This document shows, piece by piece, positions 42,256 through 51,505 of a stretch of DNA of 64,000 bases. Position numbers and translations under genes: made by a program. The notes under the pieces are model-generated. The model worked only from the letters and a program-made list of their open reading frames with translations. It did no database searches and was not told where the DNA came from. Location: assembly GCF_023652955.1 (NCBI RefSeq), contig NZ_JAKLOY010000009.1, forward strand, positions 62,001-126,000. The letters run 5' to 3'. The DNA is from Geomonas sp. Red32 (GTDB lineage Bacteria > Desulfobacterota > Desulfuromonadia > Geobacterales > Geobacteraceae). Numbering within the stretch: the first letter of the stretch is position 1; each line of letters begins with the position of its first letter.

Positions 42256-43167
42256 ATGGACTCATTAAACTTGCGGAGTTTGATCGAAGTTGTCAGGACG
42301 GGAAGCTTCTCCAAGGCGGCGGAAAACCTCTTCGTAACCCAGTCAGCCATCTCCCGGAGGATCAAGTGTGTCGAGGAGGAGTGCGGTCACCCGCTGCTCG
42401 ACCGCAGCGGCCCCACCATCAAGCCGACGGCGGCGGGGAAGATCTTCATCGGGGAGGCGGAGAAGATCCTGAGCCTCGAGGAGAACATGCTGCACCGGCT
42501 CGATACCCTGGAGCACAATCCCCCCATCGCCTTTGCCTGCACCCATCCCTTCGGCATCGCCTACCTCCCGGACGTCCTCAAGCGTTACACGGCCAAGTTT
42601 CCCAACCTCAAAAACCTGAAGATAGCCTTCAAGCCCCCGCACCTGGCGCTGGACGGCCTGCGGGAAGGGATCTTCGACTTCATCGTGATCGAACACTGGG
42701 AGTTGCTGGATCTGTCAGGGTACGCGACGTTTCCCTTGCCGGAGGGGGAGATGGTCTTCGTGAGCGCGCCCAAGCTGGGGCTTCCCCCCGGGACGGTGAC
42801 CATAGACCAGCTGGTGAAGCAGCGGCTGTACCGCAGAAGGGAGGACTGCTGTTCCTGGAAACACCTGGCGGTGAGCATGCAGGTGGCCGGCCACGACGTG
42901 AGCGAGTTCACCGACACGGTGACCTACGACGACCTTCATGTGATAGTGCAGTCGATTGTGGATGGGGAAGGGATTGCGCTGATCTGCAGGGAGCTCGTTC
43001 AGGCTCAGATCGAGGCGGGAGTGCTCTGCGAGCACAAGGTGGAAGGTTTGGACCATCGCCGCAAGCGAACGCTGGTCATGAACAGGCAGACCGTGCTCAC
43101 CCCGGGCATGAAGTTTCTCATTGCGTCCATATTCTCATCCTTCGGAATCGAGGTTCCGGAGCTGTGA
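42256..43167 (+). CDS. LysR family transcriptional regulator
   Basis: A 303-residue regulator. ATG 42256 (MDSLNLRSLIEVVRTGSFSKAA) is the standard LysR start; the frame is open 34 codons upstream but those codons are AT-rich promoter DNA. The winged HTH 'GSFSKAAENLFVTQSAISRRIK' is at residues 16-37 and the effector domain at ~90-295, containing 'GIFDFIVIEHWE' and 'IVDGEGIALICRELV'. It is divergent from the CbcL/ext cluster with a dyad between, so it probably controls that cluster and itself. The inducer is unknown. A C-rich repeat follows the gene. Confidence 0.9.
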   Translation: MDSLNLRSLIEVVRTGSFSKAAENLFVTQSAISRRIKCVEEECGHPLLDRSGPTIKPTAAGKIFIGEAEKILSLEENMLHRLDTLEHNPPIAFACTHPFGIAYLPDVLKRYTAKFPNLKNLKIAFKPPHLALDGLREGIFDFIVIEHWELLDLSGYATFPLPEGEMVFVSAPKLGLPPGTVTIDQLVKQRLYRRREDCCSWKHLAVSMQVAGHDVSEFTDTVTYDDLHVIVQSIVDGEGIALICRELVQAQIEAGVLCEHKVEGLDHRRKRTLVMNRQTVLTPGMKFLIASIFSSFGIEVPEL

Positions 43168-43240
43168 AGAGGAGGGGAGCCGGCACCATGGCTAGCGCGG
43201 CTCTGCTCCGGCGTCTACTTTTCCTCAGGGTTGTTACTTC

Positions 43241-43274
43241 AAATCCCCCCTGTCCCCCCTTTGACAAGGGGGGA
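43241..43274. repeat. C-rich intergenic palindrome, copy A
   Basis: AAATCCCCCCTGTCCCCCCT followed by TTGACAAGGGGGGA. The same 34-base sequence recurs at 56881-56914, and its first half at 50224. Confidence 0.85.
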
Positions 43275-43344
43275 CCTGTATCCCGCCGGAATCCTAGGAA
43301 GAACGTCTTGAGGAGATAAGGTAACGGGGATCCTTACCGCGGGC

Positions 43345-43695
43345 TCAATTGACCTGGATGCTCAGGCTCTTGGTGGCGGTCTGCGCGGGAGAGGACGAAT
43401 CGGTGACCTGCACGGTGAAGGTGGAGGTACCGGCGGTGGTGGGCGATCCGGAGATCACGCCGGAGCTCATGTTGAGCCCAGCCGGAAGGGTGCCGGTCGT
43501 AACGGACCAGCTGTAGGGGGATGTGCCGCCGGTCGCGGTCAGCGTCTGGCTGTACGCCGTTCCCACGGTCCCCGCCGGGAGGGTGCTGGTGGAGACGGTC
43601 AGCGAAGAGGCCGTGTTCGTGTTCTGCGGGAACCAGTCGGCTCCGCACCCGGCCAGACAGAGTACGGTCACAAGGGCAAAAAGTAAGTGCTTCAC
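43345..43695 (-). CDS. Lipoprotein with one putative Ig (He_PIG) domain
   Basis: A 116-residue lipoprotein: lipobox LAGC (Cys ~17), a short linker, then one domain with 'TAYSQTLTATGGTSPYSWSVT', 'GTLPAGLNMSSGVISGSPTTAGTSTFTVQVTDS' (pattern only in part), the classic putative-Ig/cadherin-like He_PIG module. Such modules bind or space other surface structures. Single gene, convergent with lysR; ATG 43695 follows AGGAAG. Confidence 0.8.
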   Translation of the reverse strand: MKHLLFALVTVLCLAGCGADWFPQNTNTASSLTVSTSTLPAGTVGTAYSQTLTATGGTSPYSWSVTTGTLPAGLNMSSGVISGSPTTAGTSTFTVQVTDSSSPAQTATKSLSIQVN

Positions 43696-43827
43696 GTCTT
43701 CCTCCGATTCCGGCGGCTGGTTGTGCCGTTTCAGGATTTTAAGATTCTAACACACAGCGGTGTCCTGCGAGTCACTGCGCATCCCTTTTTAGTTCCTCCA
43801 TCCTGTCCCATCCCCCTCTGAGCGCTT

Positions 43828-43865
43828 TTCATAGCTCTTTCATCGCGGCTTCATACTGGCTTCAC
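43828..43865 (+). promoter_or_regulatory. Four cre-tag like direct repeats (TTCAY-N6)
   Basis: TTCAT at 43828, 43839 and 43850 and TTCAC at 43861, each separated by exactly six bases (11-bp period, one helical turn). The published E. coli CreB box is TTCAC-N6-TTCAC. The operon that starts 73 bases downstream ends in creB-creC, so this is very likely a CreB autoregulatory site overlapping the -35 region; a TATCTA box follows at 43876-43881. Confidence 0.7.
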
Positions 43866-43937
43866 CTTCTTCTTCTATCTATAGCGGCACGATCACTGCC
43901 GGCGATGCGGCAGCTCATGCCATGAAGGAGGTACCGT

Positions 43938-45377
43938 ATGAAGGTCAAGATGATACTCCCCGCGCTCGTGGAAGCAAAAAGCCCGTTCTGGCGCCCTATC
44001 AAGTACTCGCTGTTCCCGCCCCTGGGGCTTGCCACGCTCGCCTCATTCCTGTCGCCCGCCGACGAGGTGGAGATTGTCGACGAACACGTGGAGGAGGTCG
44101 CCGTCGACGACACGCCGGACCTGGTGGTGATCCAGGTCTATGTCACCAGCGCTTCCCGCGCCTACCGGCTGGCCGACCATTACCGTGCCAAAGGTGTCTT
44201 CGTGGCGCTGGGGGGGCTGCACGTGACGTCGGTCCCGGAAGAGGCGGCGCTCCATGCCGACGCCATTTTCCTAGGCCCCGGCGACACGACCTTTCCACAG
44301 TTCCTGGCCGATTTCCGGCGCCGGGAGGCGAAGCCGGTCTACTTCTCGCCGCTTCGTTCCCTCGACATCCCGCTCCCCCGCCGCGACCTCATCAAAAGGG
44401 AGCGCTACCTCGTCCCCAACTCGCTGGTGGTCTCCCGCGGCTGCCCCCATCACTGCAATTTCTGCTACAAGGACAACTTCTTCCAGGGGGGACCTTCTTT
44501 CTACACGAGGCGGGTCGATGCGGCGCTGGCCGAGATCGAGAGCCTGCCGGGGCGCCACCTCTATTTCCTGGACGATCACCTGCTGGGGGACCGGAAATTC
44601 AGCGCCGGCCTCTTCGAAGGCATGCGCGGCATGAAACGTCTCTTCCAGGGCGCCGCCACGGTGGATTCCATCCTGGAGGGGGATCTCATCGAGAAGGCCG
44701 TGGAGGCAGGGCTTCGCAGTATCTTCATCGGCTTCGAGTCGATCAACCCGGCCAACCTGCGGTCGAGCAACAAGCGCCAGAACCTCGGGCGGGACTACGA
44801 CAGGGTGATCCGCCGCCTGGACGAGTTGGGAGTCTTCATCAACGGGAGCTTCGTGTTCGGGCTCGACGACGACGGCCCCGACGTTTTCCGGCGCACCGCC
44901 TCGTGGGCCATCGAAAGGGGGATCACCACGGCGACCTTCCATATCCTGACTCCCTACCCCGGCACCGGGCTCTTTCAATCGCTGAACGATCAAGGGCGCA
45001 TCACCAGCCGGGATTGGGATCTCTACGACACGAGGCACGTGGTCTACCAGCCGAAGGGGATGAGCGCACAGGAACTGAAGGATGGCTACGACTGGGCGTA
45101 CCGGGAGTTTTATAGCTGGGGATCCATCCTGGAGGGGGCGGGCTCCCACCTGGAATTCGCCAACCGCCTGCGGCACGTGCTCTACGCGGGGGGATGGAAG
45201 CGGTTCGAGCCGCTTTGGAACTTCCTGATCAAGTCCAAGGCGCTCTTTTCCATGCGCGGCGTGCTGGAATCGATTCTCTCGAGCGCCCAGAGCGCCCGCG
45301 GGGAAGCCGATAGCCAGGACGGCAAGCTCTCTCTCGATAACCGGATGTCCATCGGGGGGGTGAAAAGCTCGCTATGA
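43938..45377 (+). CDS. B12-binding domain radical SAM protein
   Basis: A 479-residue cytoplasmic enzyme. The N-terminal ~140 residues form the truncated B12-binding domain of class B radical SAM enzymes ('YSLFPPLGLATLASFLSP', 'VVIQVYVTSASRAYRLADHYR', 'VALGGLHVTSVPEEA'). The radical SAM core has Cys169, Cys173 and Cys176 in 'SRGCPHHCNFC', then 'FLDDHLLGDRKF' and 'IFIGFESI'. Such proteins (BchE-like, methyltransferase or cyclase) act on lipids, tetrapyrroles, hopanoids or glycans; the substrate here is unknown. The downstream sugar transferase overlaps it by four bases and CreBC follows, so the enzyme may modify an envelope molecule under CreBC control (inference). Confidence 0.88.
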   Translation: MKVKMILPALVEAKSPFWRPIKYSLFPPLGLATLASFLSPADEVEIVDEHVEEVAVDDTPDLVVIQVYVTSASRAYRLADHYRAKGVFVALGGLHVTSVPEEAALHADAIFLGPGDTTFPQFLADFRRREAKPVYFSPLRSLDIPLPRRDLIKRERYLVPNSLVVSRGCPHHCNFCYKDNFFQGGPSFYTRRVDAALAEIESLPGRHLYFLDDHLLGDRKFSAGLFEGMRGMKRLFQGAATVDSILEGDLIEKAVEAGLRSIFIGFESINPANLRSSNKRQNLGRDYDRVIRRLDELGVFINGSFVFGLDDDGPDVFRRTASWAIERGITTATFHILTPYPGTGLFQSLNDQGRITSRDWDLYDTRHVVYQPKGMSAQELKDGYDWAYREFYSWGSILEGAGSHLEFANRLRHVLYAGGWKRFEPLWNFLIKSKALFSMRGVLESILSSAQSARGEADSQDGKLSLDNRMSIGGVKSSL

Positions 45378-46015
45378 AAGGTGCCTTTAATACTATCGTC
45401 GCCGGTACGGCGCTCCTGCTCTTCGCGCCGCTCCTTGTCCTCGTTGCCCTGCTGATCCTGCTCGATGACGGCGGGCCGGTTCTTTTCGTGCAAGAGCGGC
45501 TCGGCAAGAGGATGGTTCCCTTCAGCATCTACAAGTTCCGCAGCATGCGGGACGGCCGCGTGACGCGGGTGGGGCGATGGATCCGGGTGACGGGGATCGA
45601 TGAGCTCTTGCAGTTCATCAACGTTCTGAAAGGGGAGATGGCAATCGTCGGCCCCCGCCCGATGACCCGGGACGACGTCGACCGTCTTGGTTGGGGCGGC
45701 CCGGACTTGGACCGATGGCGAAGCGAGCCGGGGCTGACCGGAGTGGCCCAGCTCTTCGCGGGGAAGGGGCGGCGGGTGAGCCGCTTCCTCGACGGATGCC
45801 ACGCCGGACGGTGGAGCCTTTGGCTGGACATCCAGGTGATCGTCCTATCTTTCCTTGTGAACTGTGTAGGGAAGCACCGGGTACGGAATACTCTCTCCCG
45901 GTGGCGCAACTGGAGAAGGAAAACAAAAAGATTGACATATCGGTTGAAAGGAAAGAGAAACGGGGAACGGCCGAATGATTATGGCCGACTCACATTGAGT
46001 GGAAGAGGGGGCTGA
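45374..46015 (+). CDS. Bacterial sugar transferase (monotopic phosphoglycosyl transferase)
   Basis: A 213-residue small PGT of the PglC/WcaJ family. One N-terminal hydrophobic helix ('IVAGTALLLFAPLLVLVALLIL') is the re-entrant anchor. The catalytic Asp-Glu dyad lies in 'GIDELLQFINVLKGEMAIVGPRPM', and 'FVQERLGKRMVPFSIYKFRSM' is the family entry. It would transfer a sugar-1-phosphate from a UDP-sugar to undecaprenyl phosphate at the inner membrane. The last ~45 residues are strongly basic, unusual for the family and of unknown role. ATGA overlap with the radical SAM gene; creB starts six bases after the stop. Confidence 0.88.
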   Translation: MKGAFNTIVAGTALLLFAPLLVLVALLILLDDGGPVLFVQERLGKRMVPFSIYKFRSMRDGRVTRVGRWIRVTGIDELLQFINVLKGEMAIVGPRPMTRDDVDRLGWGGPDLDRWRSEPGLTGVAQLFAGKGRRVSRFLDGCHAGRWSLWLDIQVIVLSFLVNCVGKHRVRNTLSRWRNWRRKTKRLTYRLKGKRNGERPNDYGRLTLSGRGG

Positions 46016-46020
46016 TACAG

Positions 46021-46745
<725 letters not shown>

Positions 46746-46749
<4 letters not shown>

Positions 46750-48173
46750 AACTCGGCTCCCGCATCTTCAGCGCCTTCGTGCTCATCTGCCTCATCTGCT
46801 TCTTTTACCCCGCCAGCCATTTCATCAAGGATCTCCGGATGTTCTTCCTGGAGAGCGTCGAGGATCCGCTCCAGGATCACGCCACCCTCCTCGCCAACCT
46901 GGTCGGCCGCCAGATGGAGGAGAACCGCTTCAGCGCCGACGAGCTTTACCTGGTCTTCGACCGGACCTATTCCCGCCCCCTGAGCGCGAAAATCTACGGC
47001 TTTGCCAAGAGCAGCGTCGACCTCCGGGTGTACATCACCGATAGCTCCGGAAAGGTGGTCTTCGACTCGCGCGGCAGGGAGCGCATCGGTGCCGATTACT
47101 CGAACTGGCGGGACGTGAAGCTTACCCTCAAGGGCGAGTACGGCACCAGGAGCACCCGCCTGAGCCCGAACGATCCGGCGACTTCGGTGCTGTACGTGGC
47201 GGCGCCCATCGTCGTGAACGGCAAGACGGCCGGAGTGCTGACCGTCGCCAAGCCGACCACCAACATCAATACCTTTTTGAAGCAGGAGAAAGCGAGGATC
47301 CGCAAGCTCTGGTACTTCTGCGCCGCATTGGCGATCGCCTTGTCGTTCCTGGTCTCCCTCTGGCTCACCCGCCCGATCAAGCGGCTCACCCGCTATGCCA
47401 ACGACGTCCGCGACGGCAAGAGATCGCCCCTTCCCCCGATGGGGCGGAGCGAGTTGCGGGACATGGGGTTGGCGCTGGAGAACATGCGCGAGGCGCTGGA
47501 AGGGAAAAAGTACGTGGAGCAGTACGTCCACACCCTCACTCACGAGATCAAGAGCCCGCTTTCGGCCATCAGGGGGGCCGCGGAGCTGCTGGACGAACAG
47601 ATGCCAGCGGAAAAAAGGAGCAAGTTTCTCTCCAATATCCGCACCGAAGCCAACCGTATCCAGGATCTGGTGGATCGCATGCTGAAGCTCTCCGAGCTCG
47701 AGGCCCAGAAGACGCTGCAGCACGTGGAGCCGGTCCCCATGGACACCCTGGTCGCCAAGGTGATCGAGAGCAAGGCCCCCATCCTTTCCTGTAAGGGGCT
47801 CCGCATCGACTGTGAGATCGCCCGGGACAGCAACGTGCAGGGCGATCCATTCCTCCTTCACCAGGCCGTTTCCAACATTGTCCAGAACTCGATCGATTTC
47901 AGCAAGCCGGGCGCGCAGATAACGGTGCGGGGAGAGATCGAGGCGGGAGGTTTTTCGCTGTCGGTCGACGACGAGGGACCGGGGATTCCGGAGTACTGCC
48001 TGGAGCGGGTCTTCGACCGGTTCTTCTCGCTCCAGCGCCCCGACACGGGGAAAAAGAGCACCGGCTTGGGGCTCAACTTTGTGAGGGAGGTGGCGATGTT
48101 GCACCGCGGGGAGATCCGGCTGGAGAACCTCCCCAGCAAAGGGCTCCGCGCGGTGATGAGCCTGCCGGTTTAA
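46746..48173 (+). CDS. creC: Sensor histidine kinase CreC
   Basis: A 475-residue membrane kinase beginning at GTG 46746, overlapping the creB stop. It follows E. coli CreC closely: an N-terminal helix, a periplasmic domain with 'VYITDSSGKVVFDS', 'DYSNWRDVKLTLKGEYGTRST' and 'VLYVAAPIVVNGKTAGVLTVAKP', a second helix ('FCAALAIALSFLVSLWL'), HAMP, then 'GKKYVEQYVHTLTHEIKSPL' with phospho-acceptor His266, and a HATPase domain ('QNSIDFS', 'DDEGPGIPEYCLERVFDRF', 'STGLGLNFV'). In E. coli CreBC responds to metabolic state and cell-wall stress; the signal here is unknown. The usual CreD partner is not in the window. Confidence 0.92.
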
Positions 48174-48200
48174 GCCGGGAGGGGACAGACAGAGCGTATG

Positions 48201-48234
48201 AAAAGGCACCTGGTCCGGGATCAGGTGCCTTTTT
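48201..48234 (+). terminator. Terminator of the creBC operon
   Basis: AAAAGGCACCTGg-tccggg-atCAGGTGCCTTTTT, 28 bases after the creC stop; a variant of the recurring GGCACC hairpin. Confidence 0.88.
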
Positions 48235-48378
48235 GCATCGAAGATCTCCCTCACCCGGCCTCCCTATCCCTCTCCCACGAGATAGGGTCCGCACGGCGAA
48301 ACTGGCCCCCCCGGGGTGGAGAGGGGTTATAATGAGAAGAGAGAACAAGCCCCGCGCGAGGGGGGAAAGGAGATACAG

Positions 48379-49284
48379 ATGTTAGTCATAACGGGGGCAA
48401 CCGGCAATATAGGGAAAACGGCCACTGCTCTTTTGCTGGAACGCGGGGAGCGGGTGCGGGTCATCGGCAGGGATAGGACTAAGCTGCAACATCTGGTGGA
48501 GATAGGGGCCGAGGCGGCGGTGGGGGACTTGAATGACCTCCCGTTTGTCACCGATGCCTTCAAGGGGGCAAAGGCGGTCTTTGCCATGATCCCGCCTCCT
48601 CAATTTTCGATAGCGAGTTTCCGCAATCACCAGCGGGAGGTCGGGGAAACCATTGCTTCGGCGCTGGCCGCGGCGAAGGTTGGGTATGTGGTCAACCTGA
48701 GCAGCCAGGGGGCGGAGCTCTCCTCAGGAACCGGCCCGGTGGTGGGGCTGCACGAGCAGGAGGAACGGCTGAACCGGCTGGACCTGAACGTGCTCCATCT
48801 CCGCCCGACCTACTTCATGGAGAACCTCATGGCCTCTATCCCGTTCATCCGTGAGCACGGTATCGCCGGATCGGCGGTGCGGGGTGATATCAAGCTGGCC
48901 ATGATCGCTACCAGGGACATCGCGGAGAAGGTTGCCGGTCATCTGGCCGCGCTGGATTTCCAAGGGAAAGAGGTGCGGGACCTCCTTGGGGAGAGGGATC
49001 TTACCCTGCAAGAGGCTTTCGGGGTGATCGGCCGCCGGATCGGCATGCCGGACCTCAAATACGTGCAGTTCAACCCCGATGAGGCGTTCAAGGGGATGAC
49101 CATGTCAGGGTTCAGCTCAGACACCGCCCGGCTCTTCATTGAGATGAGCAAGGCGCTCAACGAGGGGCTGTTCGGCGTCAACCGCCCGCGTAACGCCGCC
49201 AATACCACGCCGACTTCGATTGAGGAGTTCGCCAAGAGCTTCGCGGCGGTGTACCAGGGGGCGGTGCATATGCACGCCGAATGA
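48379..49284 (+). CDS. NmrA-like NAD(P)-binding protein (atypical SDR)
   Basis: A 301-residue Rossmann protein. ATG 48379 follows AAAGGAG. 'MLVITGATGNIGKTATALLLERGERVRVIGRD' is the GxxGxxG dinucleotide motif of NmrA/HSCARG-type atypical short-chain dehydrogenases; 'GDLNDLPFVTDAFKGAKAVFAMIPP' and 'VVNLSSQGAELSSGTGPVVGLHEQEERL' follow the family. Catalytic Tyr-x3-Lys is not evident, typical of NmrA redox sensors or isomerase-like members. It is convergent with an AraC regulator that may control it. Confidence 0.88.
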   Translation: MLVITGATGNIGKTATALLLERGERVRVIGRDRTKLQHLVEIGAEAAVGDLNDLPFVTDAFKGAKAVFAMIPPPQFSIASFRNHQREVGETIASALAAAKVGYVVNLSSQGAELSSGTGPVVGLHEQEERLNRLDLNVLHLRPTYFMENLMASIPFIREHGIAGSAVRGDIKLAMIATRDIAEKVAGHLAALDFQGKEVRDLLGERDLTLQEAFGVIGRRIGMPDLKYVQFNPDEAFKGMTMSGFSSDTARLFIEMSKALNEGLFGVNRPRNAANTTPTSIEEFAKSFAAVYQGAVHMHAE

Positions 49285-49327
49285 TTGGCAATTGCTCCCC
49301 TCTCCCCTGAAGGGGGGAGGGGGGCGG

Positions 49328-50155
49328 TTAGATTTTTCCTTCTTGCCGCTTTGCGTACTGGCGCGGGGAACTGCCTAACTCTTTGCGGAACATCTCGATG
49401 AAGGCGCTCAGGCTCTGGTAGCCGAGATCGTAAGCGACGGCGGTGACTTGGTCGCCACTTCCCAGCCTTTTTACCGCTTCCTGTAACAGTAGCCTCTTTC
49501 TCCAAGCGCCGAAGGTGAGACCGGTCTCGGCCTGGAAAAGGCGCGCGAGGGTCCGGCCACTCGCCCCCGCCTCACGTCCCCACGCCTCCACATCGCGGTC
49601 GTCCCCCGGATTGGCCAGTAACTGCTCGGTCACCCGCAAGGCACGCTCGTCCCTCGGCATCGGAAGATGCAGCGGCGTGGTCTCCGCCTGCCGCAATTCG
49701 TCCAGAAGGACCTGCATCAGCCGCCATCCCGCACTCTTCGGAAGATAATCCTCTCCGATCTCCACCGCCTTCAGCACCAGCTCCCGCAAGAGCGGCGTCA
49801 CCTTCAGTATGGTGCAGATCTCCGGCAGACCCTTCACCGCGCTCGGATCGACGAAAAGGTTGCGCAACGAGACGTCGCAGGGGAAATAGACTTCGTGCTC
49901 CTGGTTGGGAGGAACCCAGACGGCCTGGGAGGGTGGGACGACCCAGATGTCGCGGCCGCAGATGACCCGCATCACGCCGCTGCTGGCGAAGATCAGTTGG
50001 CCGCGGGGATGGCTGTGGACGGCCGCGCACCCCACTTCGCGGGCTCCCATCTTCTGGGGGCTCACTTCGATGGCCAGCGGGATGACCGGCAGACTCTCAT
50101 CCAGCCGGAAGCCAAGCTCAATGGGGGCTATTCTTGTCAGTTTCGCGACAGTCAT
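49328..50155 (-). CDS. AraC family transcriptional regulator with cupin domain
   Basis: A 275-residue regulator: N-terminal cupin (~30-120, 'HSHPRGQLIFASSGVMRVICGRD', 'WVPPNQEHEVYF') and two C-terminal HTH motifs ('DVEAWGREAGASGRTLARLFQAETGLTFGAWRKRLLLQEA' and 'VTAVAYDLGYQSLSAFIEMFRKELGSSPRQYAKR'). The conserved AraC signature is complete. It is convergent with the NmrA-like gene. The ATG at 50155 lies inside a dyad GCGACA-N5-TGTCGC, which could be its own operator. Confidence 0.93.
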   Translation of the reverse strand: MTVAKLTRIAPIELGFRLDESLPVIPLAIEVSPQKMGAREVGCAAVHSHPRGQLIFASSGVMRVICGRDIWVVPPSQAVWVPPNQEHEVYFPCDVSLRNLFVDPSAVKGLPEICTILKVTPLLRELVLKAVEIGEDYLPKSAGWRLMQVLLDELRQAETTPLHLPMPRDERALRVTEQLLANPGDDRDVEAWGREAGASGRTLARLFQAETGLTFGAWRKRLLLQEAVKRLGSGDQVTAVAYDLGYQSLSAFIEMFRKELGSSPRQYAKRQEGKI

Positions 50156-50161
50156 TGTCGC
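50145..50161. promoter_or_regulatory. Dyad overlapping the AraC gene start
   Basis: GCGACA-GTCAT-TGTCGC, perfect six-base arms; the central CAT is the start codon on the minus strand. A further TGACAG lies nearby at 50174-50179. Possible autoregulatory operator; it could also be coincidence. Confidence 0.35.
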
Positions 50162-50222
50162 ACTATAGATAGACTGTCACGGGGAGGCAAGTTATAGTTG
50201 CCGCCAATAAAACGGGAAAAGG

Positions 50223-50370
50223 CAAATCCCCCCTGTCCCCCCTGCCGTTAAGTTAAGCTCTCCCCCTCCCTGATGGGAGGGGGCCGGGGGGGCGGGTGAA
50301 GCCGCAAGCTACGGGAAATGTGGCACCTTCCCCCACCCCCTAACCCCCTCCCTCAAGGGGAGGGGGAACT
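50223..50370. repeat. Cluster of C/G-rich intergenic palindromes
   Basis: Contains AAATCCCCCCTGTCCCCCCT (half of the element at 43241), then CCCCCTCCC-TGATG-GGAGGGGG, and CCCCCTCCCTCAAGGGGAGGGGG-type inverted repeats. No gene. Similar runs occur at 5429-5470, 49295-49327, 51198-51280 and 57580-57617. Confidence 0.7.
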
Positions 50371-50410
50371 TTGAGCTGAGCCAAATTAGAATTAATGAAA
50401 GGAGCAGAAG

Positions 50411-51178
50411 ATGAGTCGCAGCCACCTGCAGGAGATTGTTTCCCAGTTTTCCCAACAGGCCATTCCCTTTGCCCAGGTACCGGGGCACCTCGATGCCATG
50501 GAGTTGCTGGTCGAGCTTTCCAAGCCTACCAAGGACGATCTGGTGCTGGACGTTGCTTGCGGTCCGGGGCTCGTGGCCTGCGAGTTCGCCCGCCACGCTG
50601 GGCAGGTGACCGGTATCGACATCACCCCGGCTATGATTGAGCAGGCGGCCAGGCGCCAGCAGGAGCTTGGCCTGACTAACCTCACCTGGACCGAAGGGGA
50701 CGTCGTCCCGCTCCCTTACCCTGACGACTCATTCTCGCTGGTGATCACCCGCTACAGCTTCCACCACTTCCTGGAACCCCAGCGGGCGCTGGCTGAGATG
50801 ATCCGGGTCTGCCGGCCGGGAGGGAGAGTGCTGGTGGCCGATGTGGCCATCGAGCCTGCCAAGGTGGAAGCCTACGACCGGCTGGAGATCATGCGCGATC
50901 CCTCGCACACGCACGCACTGACCACCGAGGAGTTCTCCGCGCTGATGCTCGCTTCCGGGCTCGTCGATTGCCGGCAGGGGAGCTATCGGGTGGAGATCGA
51001 GCTTGAGGCCCAGTTGAAGGCGTCCTTTCCCAAGCCGGGCGACAAGGAGCGGCTGCGGGAGATGATCACCGCCGACGTCGGAGCCGACAGCTTCGGCATC
51101 GCCCCCCGACGGGCCGGCGACACCATCGTCTACAGCGTCCCCATCGGCGTCTTCGTAGGGAGAAAATTGGCGGTTTGA
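50411..51178 (+). CDS. Class I SAM-dependent methyltransferase
   Basis: A 255-residue methyltransferase (Methyltransf_11 type). SAM motif I 'VLDVACGPGLVACEFARHAGQVTGIDITPAMI' at ~45-75, motif II/post ('VVPLPYPDDSFSLVITRYSFHHF') and motif III ('MIRVCRPGGRVLVADV') are complete. The small-molecule substrate is unknown; UbiE/arsenite-like acceptors are possible, but no catalytic Cys triad for arsenite is seen. ATG 50411 follows AAAGGAG. Single gene between two C-rich repeat regions. Confidence 0.9.
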   Translation: MSRSHLQEIVSQFSQQAIPFAQVPGHLDAMELLVELSKPTKDDLVLDVACGPGLVACEFARHAGQVTGIDITPAMIEQAARRQQELGLTNLTWTEGDVVPLPYPDDSFSLVITRYSFHHFLEPQRALAEMIRVCRPGGRVLVADVAIEPAKVEAYDRLEIMRDPSHTHALTTEEFSALMLASGLVDCRQGSYRVEIELEAQLKASFPKPGDKERLREMITADVGADSFGIAPRRAGDTIVYSVPIGVFVGRKLAV

Positions 51179-51505
51179 CCGGGACGCACTGGCAGGAGGT
51201 CCCCCCCTTTGGAAAGGTTCATCGCGGGATACCGAGGATAATTTCGGGAACGAGGTCCCCCCCTTTGAAAAAGGGGGACTTTTAACCTATCCCGAAATTC
51301 TTTCAAGGACCTTTGAAAGAGGTGGATTTCTCGAATCGCTACTGCTCCGCAAGAGGGCGGAAAGGCGAGGATTTTCTAACGTGGGGGGAGGTGTGTAGAT
51401 CTTGATGTGGCTGCGGCAAAATGGTACTGTTTCCAATTCCCGCTCCCGCTCAATTTTTATCTCTCAGCCGGTGTTTGCCCCGGCGCTGTTAGTACCGGAG
51501 AAGGC
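51179..51505. other. Intergenic region upstream of the formate dehydrogenase operon
   Basis: About 330 bases. Two copies of a GGTCCCCCCCTTTG motif (51198 and 51259), the second forming a palindrome with AAAGGGGGAC, lie at 51198-51280. From 51380 a pyrimidine-rich leader with a hairpin CCGGTGTTTG...TACCGG (51469-51501) precedes the ribosome site GGAGAAGG. The frame of the next gene is open back to 51407 but without a start signal there. Confidence 0.45.

Noticed and set aside
50223-50370. CRISPR-like repeat array
   Set aside because: The C/G-rich units are irregular palindromes without constant repeat-spacer periodicity, and there are no cas genes.
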